Shown piece after piece: positions 40,700-49,900 of a stretch of 64,000 bases of DNA; position 1 is the stretch's first letter; every line of letters starts with the position of its first letter. The notes under the pieces were generated by a model. It saw only the letters and a list, made by a program, of their open reading frames with translations, was not told the DNA's origin and did no database searches. This DNA comes from Amycolatopsis circi (GTDB lineage: Bacteria > Actinomycetota > Actinomycetes > Mycobacteriales > Pseudonocardiaceae). A program made the translations under genes and the position numbers. The stretch is from NCBI RefSeq assembly GCF_003385235.1, contig NZ_PQIA01000040.1, positions 1 through 64,000 on the forward strand. The letters run 5' to 3'.

Positions 40700-42715
40700 A
40701 TGCGCATGTATTTCGAACCCGAGGACGCCGACGCGTTCGAGGCGGCCAAGGCACTGCTGATCCGGCGCTGCACGGCCCGCGCCGAGCACCTCGATCCGCT
40801 GGTGGTGGAATCCGCGCTGAATTTCCGGCACCACAGCGTCGACGGGCGGCTCGGGTTCTGGACCGCCGGCTTGGCCGAGGAATTCCTGTTGTCCTACACG
40901 CCCCGCGCCCTGTCGGCCACGCCCGACGAGGCGGGCCACGTCCCGGAAGACCTGCGGCTCTTCCTGCGGTGGCTGCACGCGAACGGACTGGCCGACCCCA
41001 CGGGCGATCCGCTGGCCGACCTCGAAATCGCGGTGAGCAAGGCCAGTTCCGGGTTCGCCGCCGCGATGGCCGACGAACGGAACTTCGGCGTGGCCAAGTT
41101 CTGGGTGATGAACGCGTTCCGGCACGGAATCGACCCCACCGACAACGCGGCCATGGAGAGTTTTCTCGACGAGATCCGCGCGGGCGAGATCGATTACGAC
41201 GAGGCGGCGCTCGAGGAAATCGCCGCGCGGCACCTCGTCGGCGGCGGCACGCCTGAGCGCGCGGTGCCGCAGCTTCCGGTGTCGCTTCCTCCGGATGCGG
41301 AACTCGCGGCGGCCGCGGAGCGGACGCAGGTCGTCGCCCGGTTGCGCGGATTGGTCGAATGGGTCGGCGACGGTCGCGCGCTGACCTCGACCGGCCAGCT
41401 GAAACTGGCCGACGCGCGCGAACTGGTGGATCTGCTCGACACCGGAGACCAGCTCGATCCGATGATCGGCGACCGGACCTACCGGACCCAGAGCAGCGCC
41501 GATCTGCCCGTGCTGGCCGACCTGGTAGAGCTGGCGAGGGAGATCCGCGTCGTCCGGGTGGTCAAGGGAAAGCTGGTGCGCGTAGCGAGGAACGCGCGGC
41601 TGCTTCGAGACAGTCTCGCCCTTTGGAGCGCGGCGTTCGACGCACTTCCCTCCCCCGAACTCGTCACGGAAGGACGCACCTGGGCACCCGAGTACACCGT
41701 GCTGTTCGGCGACATCATCGACGTAGTGCTGCCCGACGTTCTCAACACCCTTTACGGCTTTCCCGAACCGATGCCGGTGGTCCGGCTCGCGGAAACCGTC
41801 TGGCTGTCCTTCGTCGAGGCCGTCTGGTTCGCGGATCTGGACGAGAAGACCGAGGCGGAGTGGCGGCAGGGAGTCGGCGCGGATCTGCGCCGGGTGTTCG
41901 CCACGCTCGCGGACTTCGGCGCGCTCACGCTCACGACCGGGGTGCCCGACCCGATGTTCCGCTCCGATCTCGGCCCGGACGGGCCCGCCGGGTTCCCGCC
42001 GGACACCGACGCCCGGCTGCGGGCCGCGCTTTCCTCCGGAGCCACTGAACTGGTGGCCCTGACCCCGTTGGCGACCCGGGCGGTCCGCGCCCGGCTGATC
42101 GCCGCGGGCCGGCACGCTCCGCTGACCGGGGAGCTCACCGGTGCCGAACCCGCCGGATTGCTCGGTTTGCTCGCCGAGCACTACACCCCGGAGACCGCGG
42201 AAACGGAACTGGCCAGGTGGCTGACTGCCCACGGAGGGCGCGACCGCGGGCTGCCCTTGCTGCTGGACACGGTCCGCCATTGCCCGTTCCGCACGCGTGC
42301 GCGAGCGATGCTCGACGTGCTCGTCCAGTCTGTTCCCGACGGTGCCGCGATGCTTCGGCAACTGCGCCACGACCAGGAACTCGGGCCGCTCGCCGTGCAA
42401 CTGCTCGTCGACAACGGCGAGGCCGCGATGGAGGAACTCAGCGAAGAGGAAACCCTGCGCGGCATGACCGAGCAGTTCATTCATCTGCTCGAGGTCGGCG
42501 GGCCCGACGAGGTTTCGGCCGCTCTCGCCACGATCCCGCCCGACGAGGCGCGCGGGTTGACCGCGAACCTGCTCGCCTGCGGCCATCCCGACGAGACTGG
42601 GATGGCGGAGCTGCGGGAGGTCTTCGCCCGGCGGCGGCCTGGGCACGCGACCGTGCATCCGCTGGCCGGAATCTCCCGGTCCTCGAAGAAAGCCCCCAAG
42701 AAGCGGCGGCGTTGA
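40700..42715 (+). CDS. Large soluble hypothetical protein, 671 aa
   Basis: Not recognised as a named enzyme. It is acidic and helical, with no membrane segment or signal, and a basic tail (SSKKAPKKRRR). The segment from about 212 to 255 (LVEWVGDGRALTSTGQLKLA, LVDLLDTGDQLD, YRTQSSADLP) resembles a region found in actinobacterial proteins that also carry a pRiA4b ORF3-like domain, but that domain is not evident here. A purine-poor leader and no strong ribosome site precede ATG 40700. A monocistronic gene between arsI and the oxygenase gene. Confidence 0.7.
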   Translation: MRMYFEPEDADAFEAAKALLIRRCTARAEHLDPLVVESALNFRHHSVDGRLGFWTAGLAEEFLLSYTPRALSATPDEAGHVPEDLRLFLRWLHANGLADPTGDPLADLEIAVSKASSGFAAAMADERNFGVAKFWVMNAFRHGIDPTDNAAMESFLDEIRAGEIDYDEAALEEIAARHLVGGGTPERAVPQLPVSLPPDAELAAAAERTQVVARLRGLVEWVGDGRALTSTGQLKLADARELVDLLDTGDQLDPMIGDRTYRTQSSADLPVLADLVELAREIRVVRVVKGKLVRVARNARLLRDSLALWSAAFDALPSPELVTEGRTWAPEYTVLFGDIIDVVLPDVLNTLYGFPEPMPVVRLAETVWLSFVEAVWFADLDEKTEAEWRQGVGADLRRVFATLADFGALTLTTGVPDPMFRSDLGPDGPAGFPPDTDARLRAALSSGATELVALTPLATRAVRARLIAAGRHAPLTGELTGAEPAGLLGLLAEHYTPETAETELARWLTAHGGRDRGLPLLLDTVRHCPFRTRARAMLDVLVQSVPDGAAMLRQLRHDQELGPLAVQLLVDNGEAAMEELSEEETLRGMTEQFIHLLEVGGPDEVSAALATIPPDEARGLTANLLACGHPDETGMAELREVFARRRPGHATVHPLAGISRSSKKAPKKRRR

Positions 42716-43005
42716 GCCCGCGCTCGCAAGCTGTCCCGCTGAACTGACTCGCCCGACCGGCCTCCGGAGTCCTGCCTCCAGGCCCCGGTCGATCTTCGCC
42801 GCGGGCTTCCCCGGCGGCCGACGCCATGGCAGCACGTCCTCGCCGACTTGGCGATCCGGAGCGGCGACACCTCTTGCCACCAGCCGTCCGAGGCCGTTAT
42901 GTTAATGAGAAATCACTTCTTCCGAGACTGTCGACACGGGGCGGCGAGCAGCCCCTGGCCGGTGATGGGATGGCAACGACGCCTACCAGAGAGGCAGACA
43001 AGTAC

Positions 43006-44217
43006 ATGGAGAATCTCAGCAGAAGGAAGGTGCTGACCCTCGGCGCGGCGTTGGGCATCGCGGGGATGGCGGGCACCACCGGCACCGCGTGGGCGTGGTC
43101 GGGCAAGGGGTCGATCGCCGGGAGCGGCACCGGGGCGGATCCGTTCCAGGTTTGGGACGACACGGCGGACGCGGTCGCCGCGGCGTTGCTCAAGGAGGGC
43201 AAGGTCCCGGCGGTCAATACGGCTTGGCACGGCTGGATTGACAACAACGCGCCGCTGCCCGCGGGCATGCCGGATTACCTGGTTTCGTATCTGCAGCAGG
43301 TCAACCAGCTGCCGTCGTGGGCGGATCCGGCCAAGCTTGCTGCGTCGGAGAAGCTTTATACCCGGTTGAGCAGTTATCTTTTCGTTTCCGAGACGCTGGG
43401 CAGCGGGATCATGAGCACCGTCATTCCGCGGGAGGCGCGGGCGGTTTACTGGTCGGCTGGCGGCGCGGACATGAAGCAGCGGGCGGCCAAGACGTTCACC
43501 TTCGGGTACGACCTGCATAATTCCAAGGCCTGGGCACCGGACGGGCACTTCGTCGTTACGGCCAACAAGACGCGGCTTGTGCACGCTGTGGTGCGGAATT
43601 TGCTGCCGACGTCGGCGAAGTACCAGGCCGGTGCGGATCAGCCTAAGCCGATCAGCAATGGCGACATTCTGCGGACGTTCCATTCGGTCGCGACGTTCGC
43701 GCGCAGCAACATGCTCAAGTGGAACATCGCGTTGTCGACCGCGGAGCAGGACGCCGATCTGCACGCCTGGCAGGTCGCGTTGCATCTGCTTGGCGTGCAG
43801 GAGCAGTTCATTCCGCAGACGTGGGCGGACGCGGAAGCGCAGGCACAGCAGATGTTGTGGCCGGTGCTCGGGCCGACTGACGAAGGGGTCAGCCTGGCGA
43901 AGACGTTGCTCGGGTATATCGAGAAGCCGACGCTCGGGCTCGATTCCGGGTTCGTCAACGAGTTGGTGCGATATCTGCTCAATGACCAGATGGGCGACTG
44001 GCTCGGGCTCCCCCGCGATTACGCGCAGGCGGCGCTAATACGCCTTGAGTGGCCCGCGTATGTAGCGTTCCGGGAGGGGGCGTCCAAGATAATGCCGGGC
44101 AGCTTCTATCTCTTCGACCAGTTCGTGCGCGGCATTTCGATGCTGTACCTCAACAACGGGACGTCGCCGACGCAGACGCCGATCACGCTGCCCACGGCGA
44201 ATCGGCCCGGCGCTTAG
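43006..44217 (+). CDS. Tat-exported latex-clearing-protein-like oxygenase
   Basis: Secreted heme dioxygenase candidate of 403 residues. A twin-arginine signal is present (SRRKVLTLGAALGIAGMAG, cleavage after TGTAWA near residue 30). The DUF2236/Lcp features are ETLGSGIMSTVIPREARAVY, containing the arginine/threonine segment near the heme, and KTRLVHAVVRNLLP with the probable proximal histidine. Lcp enzymes cleave poly(cis-1,4-isoprene) outside the cell. ATG 43006 is chosen; ATG 42970 would add 12 residues before the twin arginines. The convergent neighbour encodes a tandem TetR. Confidence 0.82.
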   Translation: MENLSRRKVLTLGAALGIAGMAGTTGTAWAWSGKGSIAGSGTGADPFQVWDDTADAVAAALLKEGKVPAVNTAWHGWIDNNAPLPAGMPDYLVSYLQQVNQLPSWADPAKLAASEKLYTRLSSYLFVSETLGSGIMSTVIPREARAVYWSAGGADMKQRAAKTFTFGYDLHNSKAWAPDGHFVVTANKTRLVHAVVRNLLPTSAKYQAGADQPKPISNGDILRTFHSVATFARSNMLKWNIALSTAEQDADLHAWQVALHLLGVQEQFIPQTWADAEAQAQQMLWPVLGPTDEGVSLAKTLLGYIEKPTLGLDSGFVNELVRYLLNDQMGDWLGLPRDYAQAALIRLEWPAYVAFREGASKIMPGSFYLFDQFVRGISMLYLNNGTSPTQTPITLPTANRPGA

Positions 44218-45356
44218 AGACCCAACGCGCTCAGCAGGAAAGCGGTGGCGGCGGCGCGGTGGTCGGGGGTGTCCTCCCACCGCAGCCGCCGGCCGGTTTC
44301 GACTACTGCGCCGAAGCCCGCGTGCACCAGCACGCGGGCTTGGTGCGCGTCCAGATCCGGGCGGGCCAGTCGGAGTTGTTGTTCCCACACGGCGATGTGC
44401 TCGCGTTGGGCGAGATTCAGCGGGCGTTGCAACGCGGCGGGCAGGCCGCCCAGTTCGGCGGCGGCGACGTTGGTCAGCGCGGTGTGTTCGAAGCTGTAGG
44501 CCACGTAGGTCGCGGCTAGTACGGGCAAGGCTTCCGCGCCGGTGGTGCCGTGGAGATTTTGTTCTACGGCTTGCGACAGGAGTCCCGCGGCTTGCAGACA
44601 GGCGGCCGCCAGGATTTCGGCTTTGTTGGGGAAATGGCGGTAGAGGGCAGAAGGCACTAAACCCACTGCCTCGGCGATTCGGGCGTTGGTGACGGTGGCG
44701 AATCCGTCTTGCTCGAACAGCGGGACGGCGGCGGCGAGGATTTGCGCGCGGCGGGTTCGGGCGACTGGCTGCGTGGGCAGTGAGACGGCGGGCACGGGCG
44801 CGCTGGTCGTTGCGGTGGCTAGGCGCAGGGCGGACTCGGTCAGCAGGTTCTCGGCGCGGTGGTGGGCGATCGACGTGCGGTGCATGGTGATCGAGCCGAT
44901 CGCGCCGAGCGCGGCTACGGCTCGGAGGTCCGCGTCCGGCGACGGCTGCACTGCCTCGGTCACCCGCGCGACAACGTGGGCGAATTTCGCGCTCAGGACG
45001 CGACGGTCCGCTCGATCCAGGTAGCGGGCCTCCCAGCGGTACAGGCCGCCGGACTCGCGGTGGGCGACTGTGACGCGGGCCAGCGGGCGGAGGACGTCGG
45101 CGGCGGACGCGTCCGCGTCGACCTCGTCGAGGGCGGTGACCAGTCGGTCTGCCATCACGTTGGCGCATTCGGTGAACAGGGCGTACTTGTTCGGGAAGTG
45201 CCGGTACAGCGCGGCCGCGGTGATTCCGACGGCGGCGGCGATCTCCTCCATGGACGCCGCGTGGTAGCCGCGTTCGCTGAAAGCCCGGCCCGCCGCTTCG
45301 ACGATGAGCTGCTTGCGGTTGCGCGGACGGGTCGCCGCGGCCGGTTCGGAGGTCAC
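44214..45356 (-). CDS. TetR-type regulator with two HTH domains
   Basis: Two complete TetR DNA-binding modules in one chain of 380 residues. The first (about 12-60) contains SMEEIAAAVGITAAALYRHF, the second (about 205-252) contains TNARIAEAVGLVPSALYRHF. Each is followed by its own helical ligand-binding-like region. Such fused TetR proteins act as pseudo-dimers. Start GTG 45356 is preferred to 45407. It converges on the oxygenase gene with a 4-base overlap of stop codons and may regulate it; this is inference. Confidence 0.85.
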   Translation of the reverse strand: MTSEPAAATRPRNRKQLIVEAAGRAFSERGYHAASMEEIAAAVGITAAALYRHFPNKYALFTECANVMADRLVTALDEVDADASAADVLRPLARVTVAHRESGGLYRWEARYLDRADRRVLSAKFAHVVARVTEAVQPSPDADLRAVAALGAIGSITMHRTSIAHHRAENLLTESALRLATATTSAPVPAVSLPTQPVARTRRAQILAAAVPLFEQDGFATVTNARIAEAVGLVPSALYRHFPNKAEILAAACLQAAGLLSQAVEQNLHGTTGAEALPVLAATYVAYSFEHTALTNVAAAELGGLPAALQRPLNLAQREHIAVWEQQLRLARPDLDAHQARVLVHAGFGAVVETGRRLRWEDTPDHRAAATAFLLSALGL

Positions 45357-45426
45357 TGCGGACCCCGAGCACCCGGATGCGGAAACAAAGCCATGCCAGC
45401 CAGTCAATCACGAGACGAGCGGGTCT

Positions 45427-45654
45427 TCACGCGGGCGTGACGCAGGGGCGCGGGGTCATCGCCACCGCTAGTTCGGCGTGCGGCAAGGGCGGGACCACGA
45501 CGTCGGCGGGGAATTCGGCGACAGACCAGCAGGGTTCGGCGTCCATCAGCAGGCCGTCGCAGTCGAAGACGACCGCCTGTGGCCGCTGAGGCAGCGCTGG
45601 CAATGCGCTTTCCGCACTTCTTGCCGCACACAGCAACGAAAAACTGTTGATCAT
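45427..45654 (-). pseudogene. HAD-family hydrolase remnant
   Basis: The frame starts MINSFSL and contains AVVFDCDGLLMDAEPCWSVA, the N-terminal motif I of HAD phosphatases (DxDGxLxDxE). After about 50 residues it jumps to a tail (VVVPPLPHAELAVAM) and stops; the phosphatase core of ~170 residues is missing. A large in-frame deletion is the simplest explanation. Located between the tandem TetR and the cupin regulator. Confidence 0.6.
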
Positions 45655-45780
45655 CCTGACGGACGGGTAAAGCGCCGTCGGACAGCTGGCCTCTGCGCCG
45701 CGCCGGGAGCGGGGACCGCCCAGCGGGACCCGTCGAGGCCGGTGACCTGCGCCGAAGCGCCGTTCGACGATAATGATCGG

Positions 45781-46317
45781 GTGACCGTGACGAGGATCCG
45801 CGAGTTCCGCACCCTGCGTGGGCTGACCGTGCGCCAGCTTGCCGACCAGGCGGGGGTGTCGACCGGGTTGATCAGCCAGGTCGAGCGGGGCGTCACCGAC
45901 CCCAGCCTGGAAACCATGCGGCGGATCGCCGAGGTGCTCGACATCCCGCTGTTCAGCCTGTTCCAGGAGCCGGACGAGGAAACCGTCGCGGTGATCCGGC
46001 ACGACGACCGGTACCGGATCTCCTCGCCGCACCACGCGATCACCTACACCCGCGCGTCGCCGGGCGGTGCGAAGCTCGAAGTGCTCGAAGGCGAGCTGGA
46101 ACCCGGCGGCGTGTCGTCCGACGAACTGCGCTCGCATCCATCTGAGGAATGCGTCGTGGTGATCGCCGGGCGGCTGACCGTCCAGGTCGGCGAGCAGACG
46201 CACGTGCTCAAGACCGGCGACAGCTGCCACTTCGATTCGACGATCCCGCACCGCTTCCGCAACGACGGCCGGACCACCGCCCGGTTCCTCGTGAGCGTCA
46301 CTCCGCCGAGTTACTGA
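45781..46317 (+). CDS. XRE-cupin transcriptional regulator
   Basis: Regulator of 178 residues: N-terminal Cro/C1 HTH (LRGLTVRQLADQAGVSTGLI, then SQVERGVTDPSLETMRRIAE) and C-terminal cupin domain (CVVVIAGRLTVQVGEQTHVL, GDSCHFDSTIPHRFRND). The start GTG 45781 is taken; GTG 45787 is nearly equal. The longer upstream frame runs through the HAD remnant. XRE-cupin proteins often control amino acid or polyamine metabolism genes; the target here is not clear. Confidence 0.88.
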   Translation: MTVTRIREFRTLRGLTVRQLADQAGVSTGLISQVERGVTDPSLETMRRIAEVLDIPLFSLFQEPDEETVAVIRHDDRYRISSPHHAITYTRASPGGAKLEVLEGELEPGGVSSDELRSHPSEECVVVIAGRLTVQVGEQTHVLKTGDSCHFDSTIPHRFRNDGRTTARFLVSVTPPSY

Positions 46318-46391
46318 TACTTCCGTCGGAGGTATCCGCATCGAAATTGGTCTAGACTTTTCGTTCCGAACCCGGCGAAAAGGACGGACTG

Positions 46392-47327
46392 ATGCGTGGG
46401 ACCACGGTGCCCCCGGGAATGTGCTGCCGACCGGTCAAAACCGGTGAACTTCCGTTGCACCGGCTTGAGGTGTCCGCGCCCGACGCGGTGCCGTTCGCGG
46501 TCGGCTCCTTCGACGCGGTGGGACCGTTGTCGCGGGCGGAATTCCCGCATCGGCACACTTTCTACGAAATCGTGCTCGTCACCGGAGGGACCGGCGCGCA
46601 CGTCGTCGACCTGACGCGGTGGGAACTGAGCCCGCCGCACCTCGGCGTCGTCACGCCGGGTCAGGTGCACCATTGGGAGGCGAGCGAACTCACCGGATCG
46701 GTCGTGCTGTTCACCGACGACTTCCTCTTCGACCATCCGGCCGACCGCGAAACCCTGCGCAGGCTGCGAGAACGGCCGTGGCTGCGGCTGGACGGGACCG
46801 AGCACGACCGGACCGCGCGGCTGATCGCCGAACTCGAGGAGGAATTCCGCCGCGGCGGCGAGGACGGCGAATCCGTGCTGCGCGCGCTGCTGCACGTGCT
46901 GATCGTGCGCGCGGGAAGACTTCCCGGCATTCCGCCCGCGCCGGCGCCCGTCCGCGCACGCGCGGTAGCGGCGGAATTCGCGCAGCAGGCGGAAAAATCC
47001 GAGCTGGGACTGTGGTCGGTGCGCGCGCACGCCGAACGGCTCGGCGTCACTCCCGGCTACCTCACCGAGGCCGTCAAAGCGGCGACCGGGCGTACGGCGG
47101 CGGAATTGGTGCGCGAGGCGCGAACGCAGGAGGCGAAACGGTTCCTGCTGCGGACGAATCTGTCCGTGCGGCAGGTGGCGAGCCGCGTCGGATTCGCCGA
47201 TCCAGCCTACTTTTGTCGGTTCTTTCGGCGAGAAACCGGGTTGAGCCCCGGAGGATTCCGCCGCACCGGCGACACCGCCCCGAAGATTCACCACGACTGC
47301 ATGACTTCGTCCATCGCTGCGGGCTGA
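46392..47327 (+). CDS. AraC-family transcriptional regulator
   Basis: Protein of 311 residues with an N-terminal cupin-like sensor domain (FPHRHTFYEIVLVTGGTGAH, GVVTPGQVHHWEAS) and a C-terminal double HTH (LGVTPGYLTEAVKAATGRTA, then VRQVASRVGFADPAYFCRFF). The start is ATG 46392. It precedes the secreted intradiol dioxygenase gene by 50 bases on the same strand and is probably its regulator, responding to an aromatic compound. Confidence 0.9.
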   Translation: MRGTTVPPGMCCRPVKTGELPLHRLEVSAPDAVPFAVGSFDAVGPLSRAEFPHRHTFYEIVLVTGGTGAHVVDLTRWELSPPHLGVVTPGQVHHWEASELTGSVVLFTDDFLFDHPADRETLRRLRERPWLRLDGTEHDRTARLIAELEEEFRRGGEDGESVLRALLHVLIVRAGRLPGIPPAPAPVRARAVAAEFAQQAEKSELGLWSVRAHAERLGVTPGYLTEAVKAATGRTAAELVREARTQEAKRFLLRTNLSVRQVASRVGFADPAYFCRFFRRETGLSPGGFRRTGDTAPKIHHDCMTSSIAAG

Positions 47328-47377
47328 TCTTCTCCCTACCGTCGAGGGGAATCCCGAGCCCCCACCGAGGAGCAGGC

Positions 47378-48199
47378 ATGAACGAAGACAGGAAGTTCAG
47401 CCGCAAAACAGTGTTGAAGGCCGCGCTGGCCGCCGGAGTCGCCGCGCCGGTCGCGCTCGTCGGCGGCCCCGCGCTGGCCCGCACGAATTTCGCCGGCGGG
47501 CAGAAGGTCGAGCCGACCCCGTACTGCCACGACGGCGACGAGCCGACGATCGACCAGACCGAGGGCCCGTACTTCAAGCCGGACTCGCCCGAGCGCAGCG
47601 TGCTCGTCGACGACAGCACTCCGGGCCAGCGGCTCACCGTGAGCGGATACGTGTTCGGGCTCGCCTGCCAGCCGATCGGCCGCGCGCTGCTGGACTTCTG
47701 GCAGGCGGACGTGAACGGCGCCTACGACAACGACGGCTTCAACTTCCGCGGCCACCAGTACACGAACGACCTCGGCGAGTTCAAGCTGACCACGATCGTG
47801 CCGGGCCTCTACCCCGGCCGGACGCGGCACATCCACGTCAAGGTGCAGGCTCCCGGCCAGTCGATCCTGACGACCCAGCTGTACTTCCCCGGCGAGCCGC
47901 GGAACAACACCGACACGATCTTCGACTCGCGGCTGCTCATGACGGTCCGCGACGCCCCGAACAACGCCAAGGAGGCCGCGTTCGACTTCGTCCTCGCCGT
48001 CCAGCAGACGCCGACGGGCGGGCCGACCACGGGACCGCCGACCGGGCAGCCGGGAGGGACGTCCTGGGCCACCGGCAAGGCGTACACCGCCGGTACGCGC
48101 GTCACCTACAACGGGGTCGCCTACGTGTGCCTGCAAGGCCACACCGCCCAGCAGGGCTGGGAACCGCCCAACGCGCCCGCGTTGTGGCAGAAGGGCTGA
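47378..48199 (+). CDS. Secreted intradiol dioxygenase with carbohydrate-binding domain
   Basis: Protein of 273 residues. The N-terminal Tat-like signal (FSRKTVLKAALAAGVAAPVA, ending ALA) is followed by an intradiol ring-cleavage dioxygenase domain (about 45-210: QTEGPYFKPDS, LLDFWQADVNGAYDN, and the iron ligands in YPGRTRHIHVKV). A Pro/Gly/Thr linker leads to a C-terminal CBM5/12 chitin/cellulose-binding module (about 227-272, WATGKAYTAGTRVTYNGVAY). This matches the architecture known from Streptomyces SACTE_2871, which oxidises lignin-derived catechols at biomass surfaces. ATG 47378 has GAGGAG upstream. Confidence 0.88.
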   Translation: MNEDRKFSRKTVLKAALAAGVAAPVALVGGPALARTNFAGGQKVEPTPYCHDGDEPTIDQTEGPYFKPDSPERSVLVDDSTPGQRLTVSGYVFGLACQPIGRALLDFWQADVNGAYDNDGFNFRGHQYTNDLGEFKLTTIVPGLYPGRTRHIHVKVQAPGQSILTTQLYFPGEPRNNTDTIFDSRLLMTVRDAPNNAKEAAFDFVLAVQQTPTGGPTTGPPTGQPGGTSWATGKAYTAGTRVTYNGVAYVCLQGHTAQQGWEPPNAPALWQKG

Positions 48200-48211
48200 C
48201 CCCCTCCTGAG

Positions 48212-48252
48212 GAGAACGGCGGGCTCCCCCGGGCCCGCCGTTCTCGGTTTTT
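48212..48252 (+). terminator. Terminator after the dioxygenase gene
   Basis: Arms GAGAACGGCGGGC and GCCCGCCGTTCTC, followed by GGTTTTTCC. Twelve bases after the stop codon. Confidence 0.9.
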
Positions 48253-48338
48253 CCGGGAAGCCCGGCTCGCGCTGTCGAGTTACGGTCGACGCATTCGTCT
48301 TCCATTACGACGACGCCGGACCGGCCCTCGGAGGACAC

Positions 48339-48701
48339 ATGCACTACCTGCTGGTGATCTACAACTGCGACCGTCCCGAACCCGGTGATCCGGCCTTCCC
48401 GGACGCGCTGGCCAGGGTGAACGCGTTCGCCGACGAATGCAGGCGGCGCGGGGTGTTCGTGTCCGGCCATCCGCTGCAGGGCGAGCACACCGCGACCACG
48501 GTCAGCGTCCGCGAGGGGAAGACGCTGATCACCGACGGGCCGTTCCTGGAGACCCACGAGCACCTTGGTGGCGTGTACGTCCTCGACTGCCGCGATCTCG
48601 ACGAAGCCCTCGAACTCGCCGCGCTGTGCCCGATGGCCGAGGTCGGCACCGTCGAGGTGCGCCCGGTCGCCGGCGTGCCCGGGCTGTCCCACCAGGCATG
48701 A
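48339..48701 (+). CDS. YciI/DGPF-domain protein
   Basis: Protein of 120 residues with the MHYLLVIY opening and the [20 protein letters not shown] motif of the DGPF family. GGAGG precedes ATG 48339. Its stop overlaps the sigma factor start as ATGA. DGPF proteins accompany ECF42-type sigma factors and probably modulate them; the arrangement here is the standard pair. Confidence 0.92.
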   Translation: MHYLLVIYNCDRPEPGDPAFPDALARVNAFADECRRRGVFVSGHPLQGEHTATTVSVREGKTLITDGPFLETHEHLGGVYVLDCRDLDEALELAALCPMAEVGTVEVRPVAGVPGLSHQA

Positions 48702-49900
48702 CCTCGGCGCTGCTGCGGGAGACCTACCGCGAACACCGGGCCCGGATGCTCGCGGCGCTGGTCCGCGTCCTCGGCGACTTCGAACTCGCCGAGGACGCAC
48801 TGCAGGACGCGTGCGCGCTCGCCCTCCGCAACTGGGACGCCAAACCGCCGGACGACCCCGTGGCGTGGCTGCTGACCGCCGCCCGCAACAGCGCGATCGA
48901 CCGGCTCCGGCGTGCTCGCCGCGGCCAGGAGAAGCTCGCTCAACTCGAGGAGCAGGCCACGAGAATGGAGCCAGCCGAGGAACGCTTGCTCGAGATCGGC
49001 GACGAACGGCTCAGTCTCGTCTTCACCTGCTGTCACCCCGCGCTCGCCGAGGACGCGCGCGTCGCGCTGACGCTGCAGGCGGTGGCCGGGCTGACCGCGG
49101 GGCAGATCGCGCGGACGTTCCTGGTCAGCGAGGCGACGCTGGCGCAGCGGCTGGTGCGGGCCAAACGCAAGATCCGCGATGCCGGGATCAGCCTCGCGGT
49201 CCCGGCCGATCATCTGCTGTCCGAGCGGCTGTCCGGGGTTTTGGCGGTGCTGTACTTGATCTTCACTCAAGGCTACACCTCACCGGACCATCGGGAGCTG
49301 CGACAGGAAGCGATTCGGCTGGCGAAGTTGGTCGCGACGCTGATGCCGGACGAGCCGGAAGCGCTCGGCCTGGTTTCGCTGTTGCTCGTGCACGATTCGC
49401 GCACCGCCGCCCGGTATACGCCGGATGGTGACGTTGTGTTGCTCGAAGACCAGGACCGAAGTCGTTGGGACCGCGGCGAAATCGCCGAGGCGATCGGCTT
49501 GCTGGACCGTGCGCTGCGCTTCGAGATGGGGGGGCCGTATCAGCTGCAGGCTGCCATTGCCGTCCAGCACGCGCAGGCTCGTTCCGCGGCGGACACCGAT
49601 TGGGCGGCGATCGCTGGGCTGTATCTCCGGTTGCATGAAGCGAATCCCTCGCCGGTGATCGCGCTGAACCACGCCGTCGCGGTCGCCATGGCCACGAGCC
49701 CGGCGGAGGGCCTGGCACTCATCGACGGCATCGACGGACTTGACCGGTATCACCTGATGCACGCCGCGCGCGCTGATTTGCTGCGTCGCCTCGGCCGTAC
49801 CGCGGAGGCGATAGCCGCGTATCGGCGCGCGCACGAACTCGCCGTCAACCCAGCCGACCGGCGATTTCTCGCGGGCCGCTTAGCCACCTTGGAGTCCTGA
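48698..49900 (+). CDS. ECF sigma factor, ECF42 type
   Basis: Sigma-70 family protein of 400 residues. Regions 2 and 4 are visible ([36 protein letters not shown], then [20 protein letters not shown]). The long C-terminal extension with helical repeats ([51 protein letters not shown]) replaces an anti-sigma factor in this group. ATG 48698 overlaps the DGPF gene; the stop overlaps the next start as TGATG. All three genes form one operon. Confidence 0.92.
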   Translation: MTSALLRETYREHRARMLAALVRVLGDFELAEDALQDACALALRNWDAKPPDDPVAWLLTAARNSAIDRLRRARRGQEKLAQLEEQATRMEPAEERLLEIGDERLSLVFTCCHPALAEDARVALTLQAVAGLTAGQIARTFLVSEATLAQRLVRAKRKIRDAGISLAVPADHLLSERLSGVLAVLYLIFTQGYTSPDHRELRQEAIRLAKLVATLMPDEPEALGLVSLLLVHDSRTAARYTPDGDVVLLEDQDRSRWDRGEIAEAIGLLDRALRFEMGGPYQLQAAIAVQHAQARSAADTDWAAIAGLYLRLHEANPSPVIALNHAVAVAMATSPAEGLALIDGIDGLDRYHLMHAARADLLRRLGRTAEAIAAYRRAHELAVNPADRRFLAGRLATLES

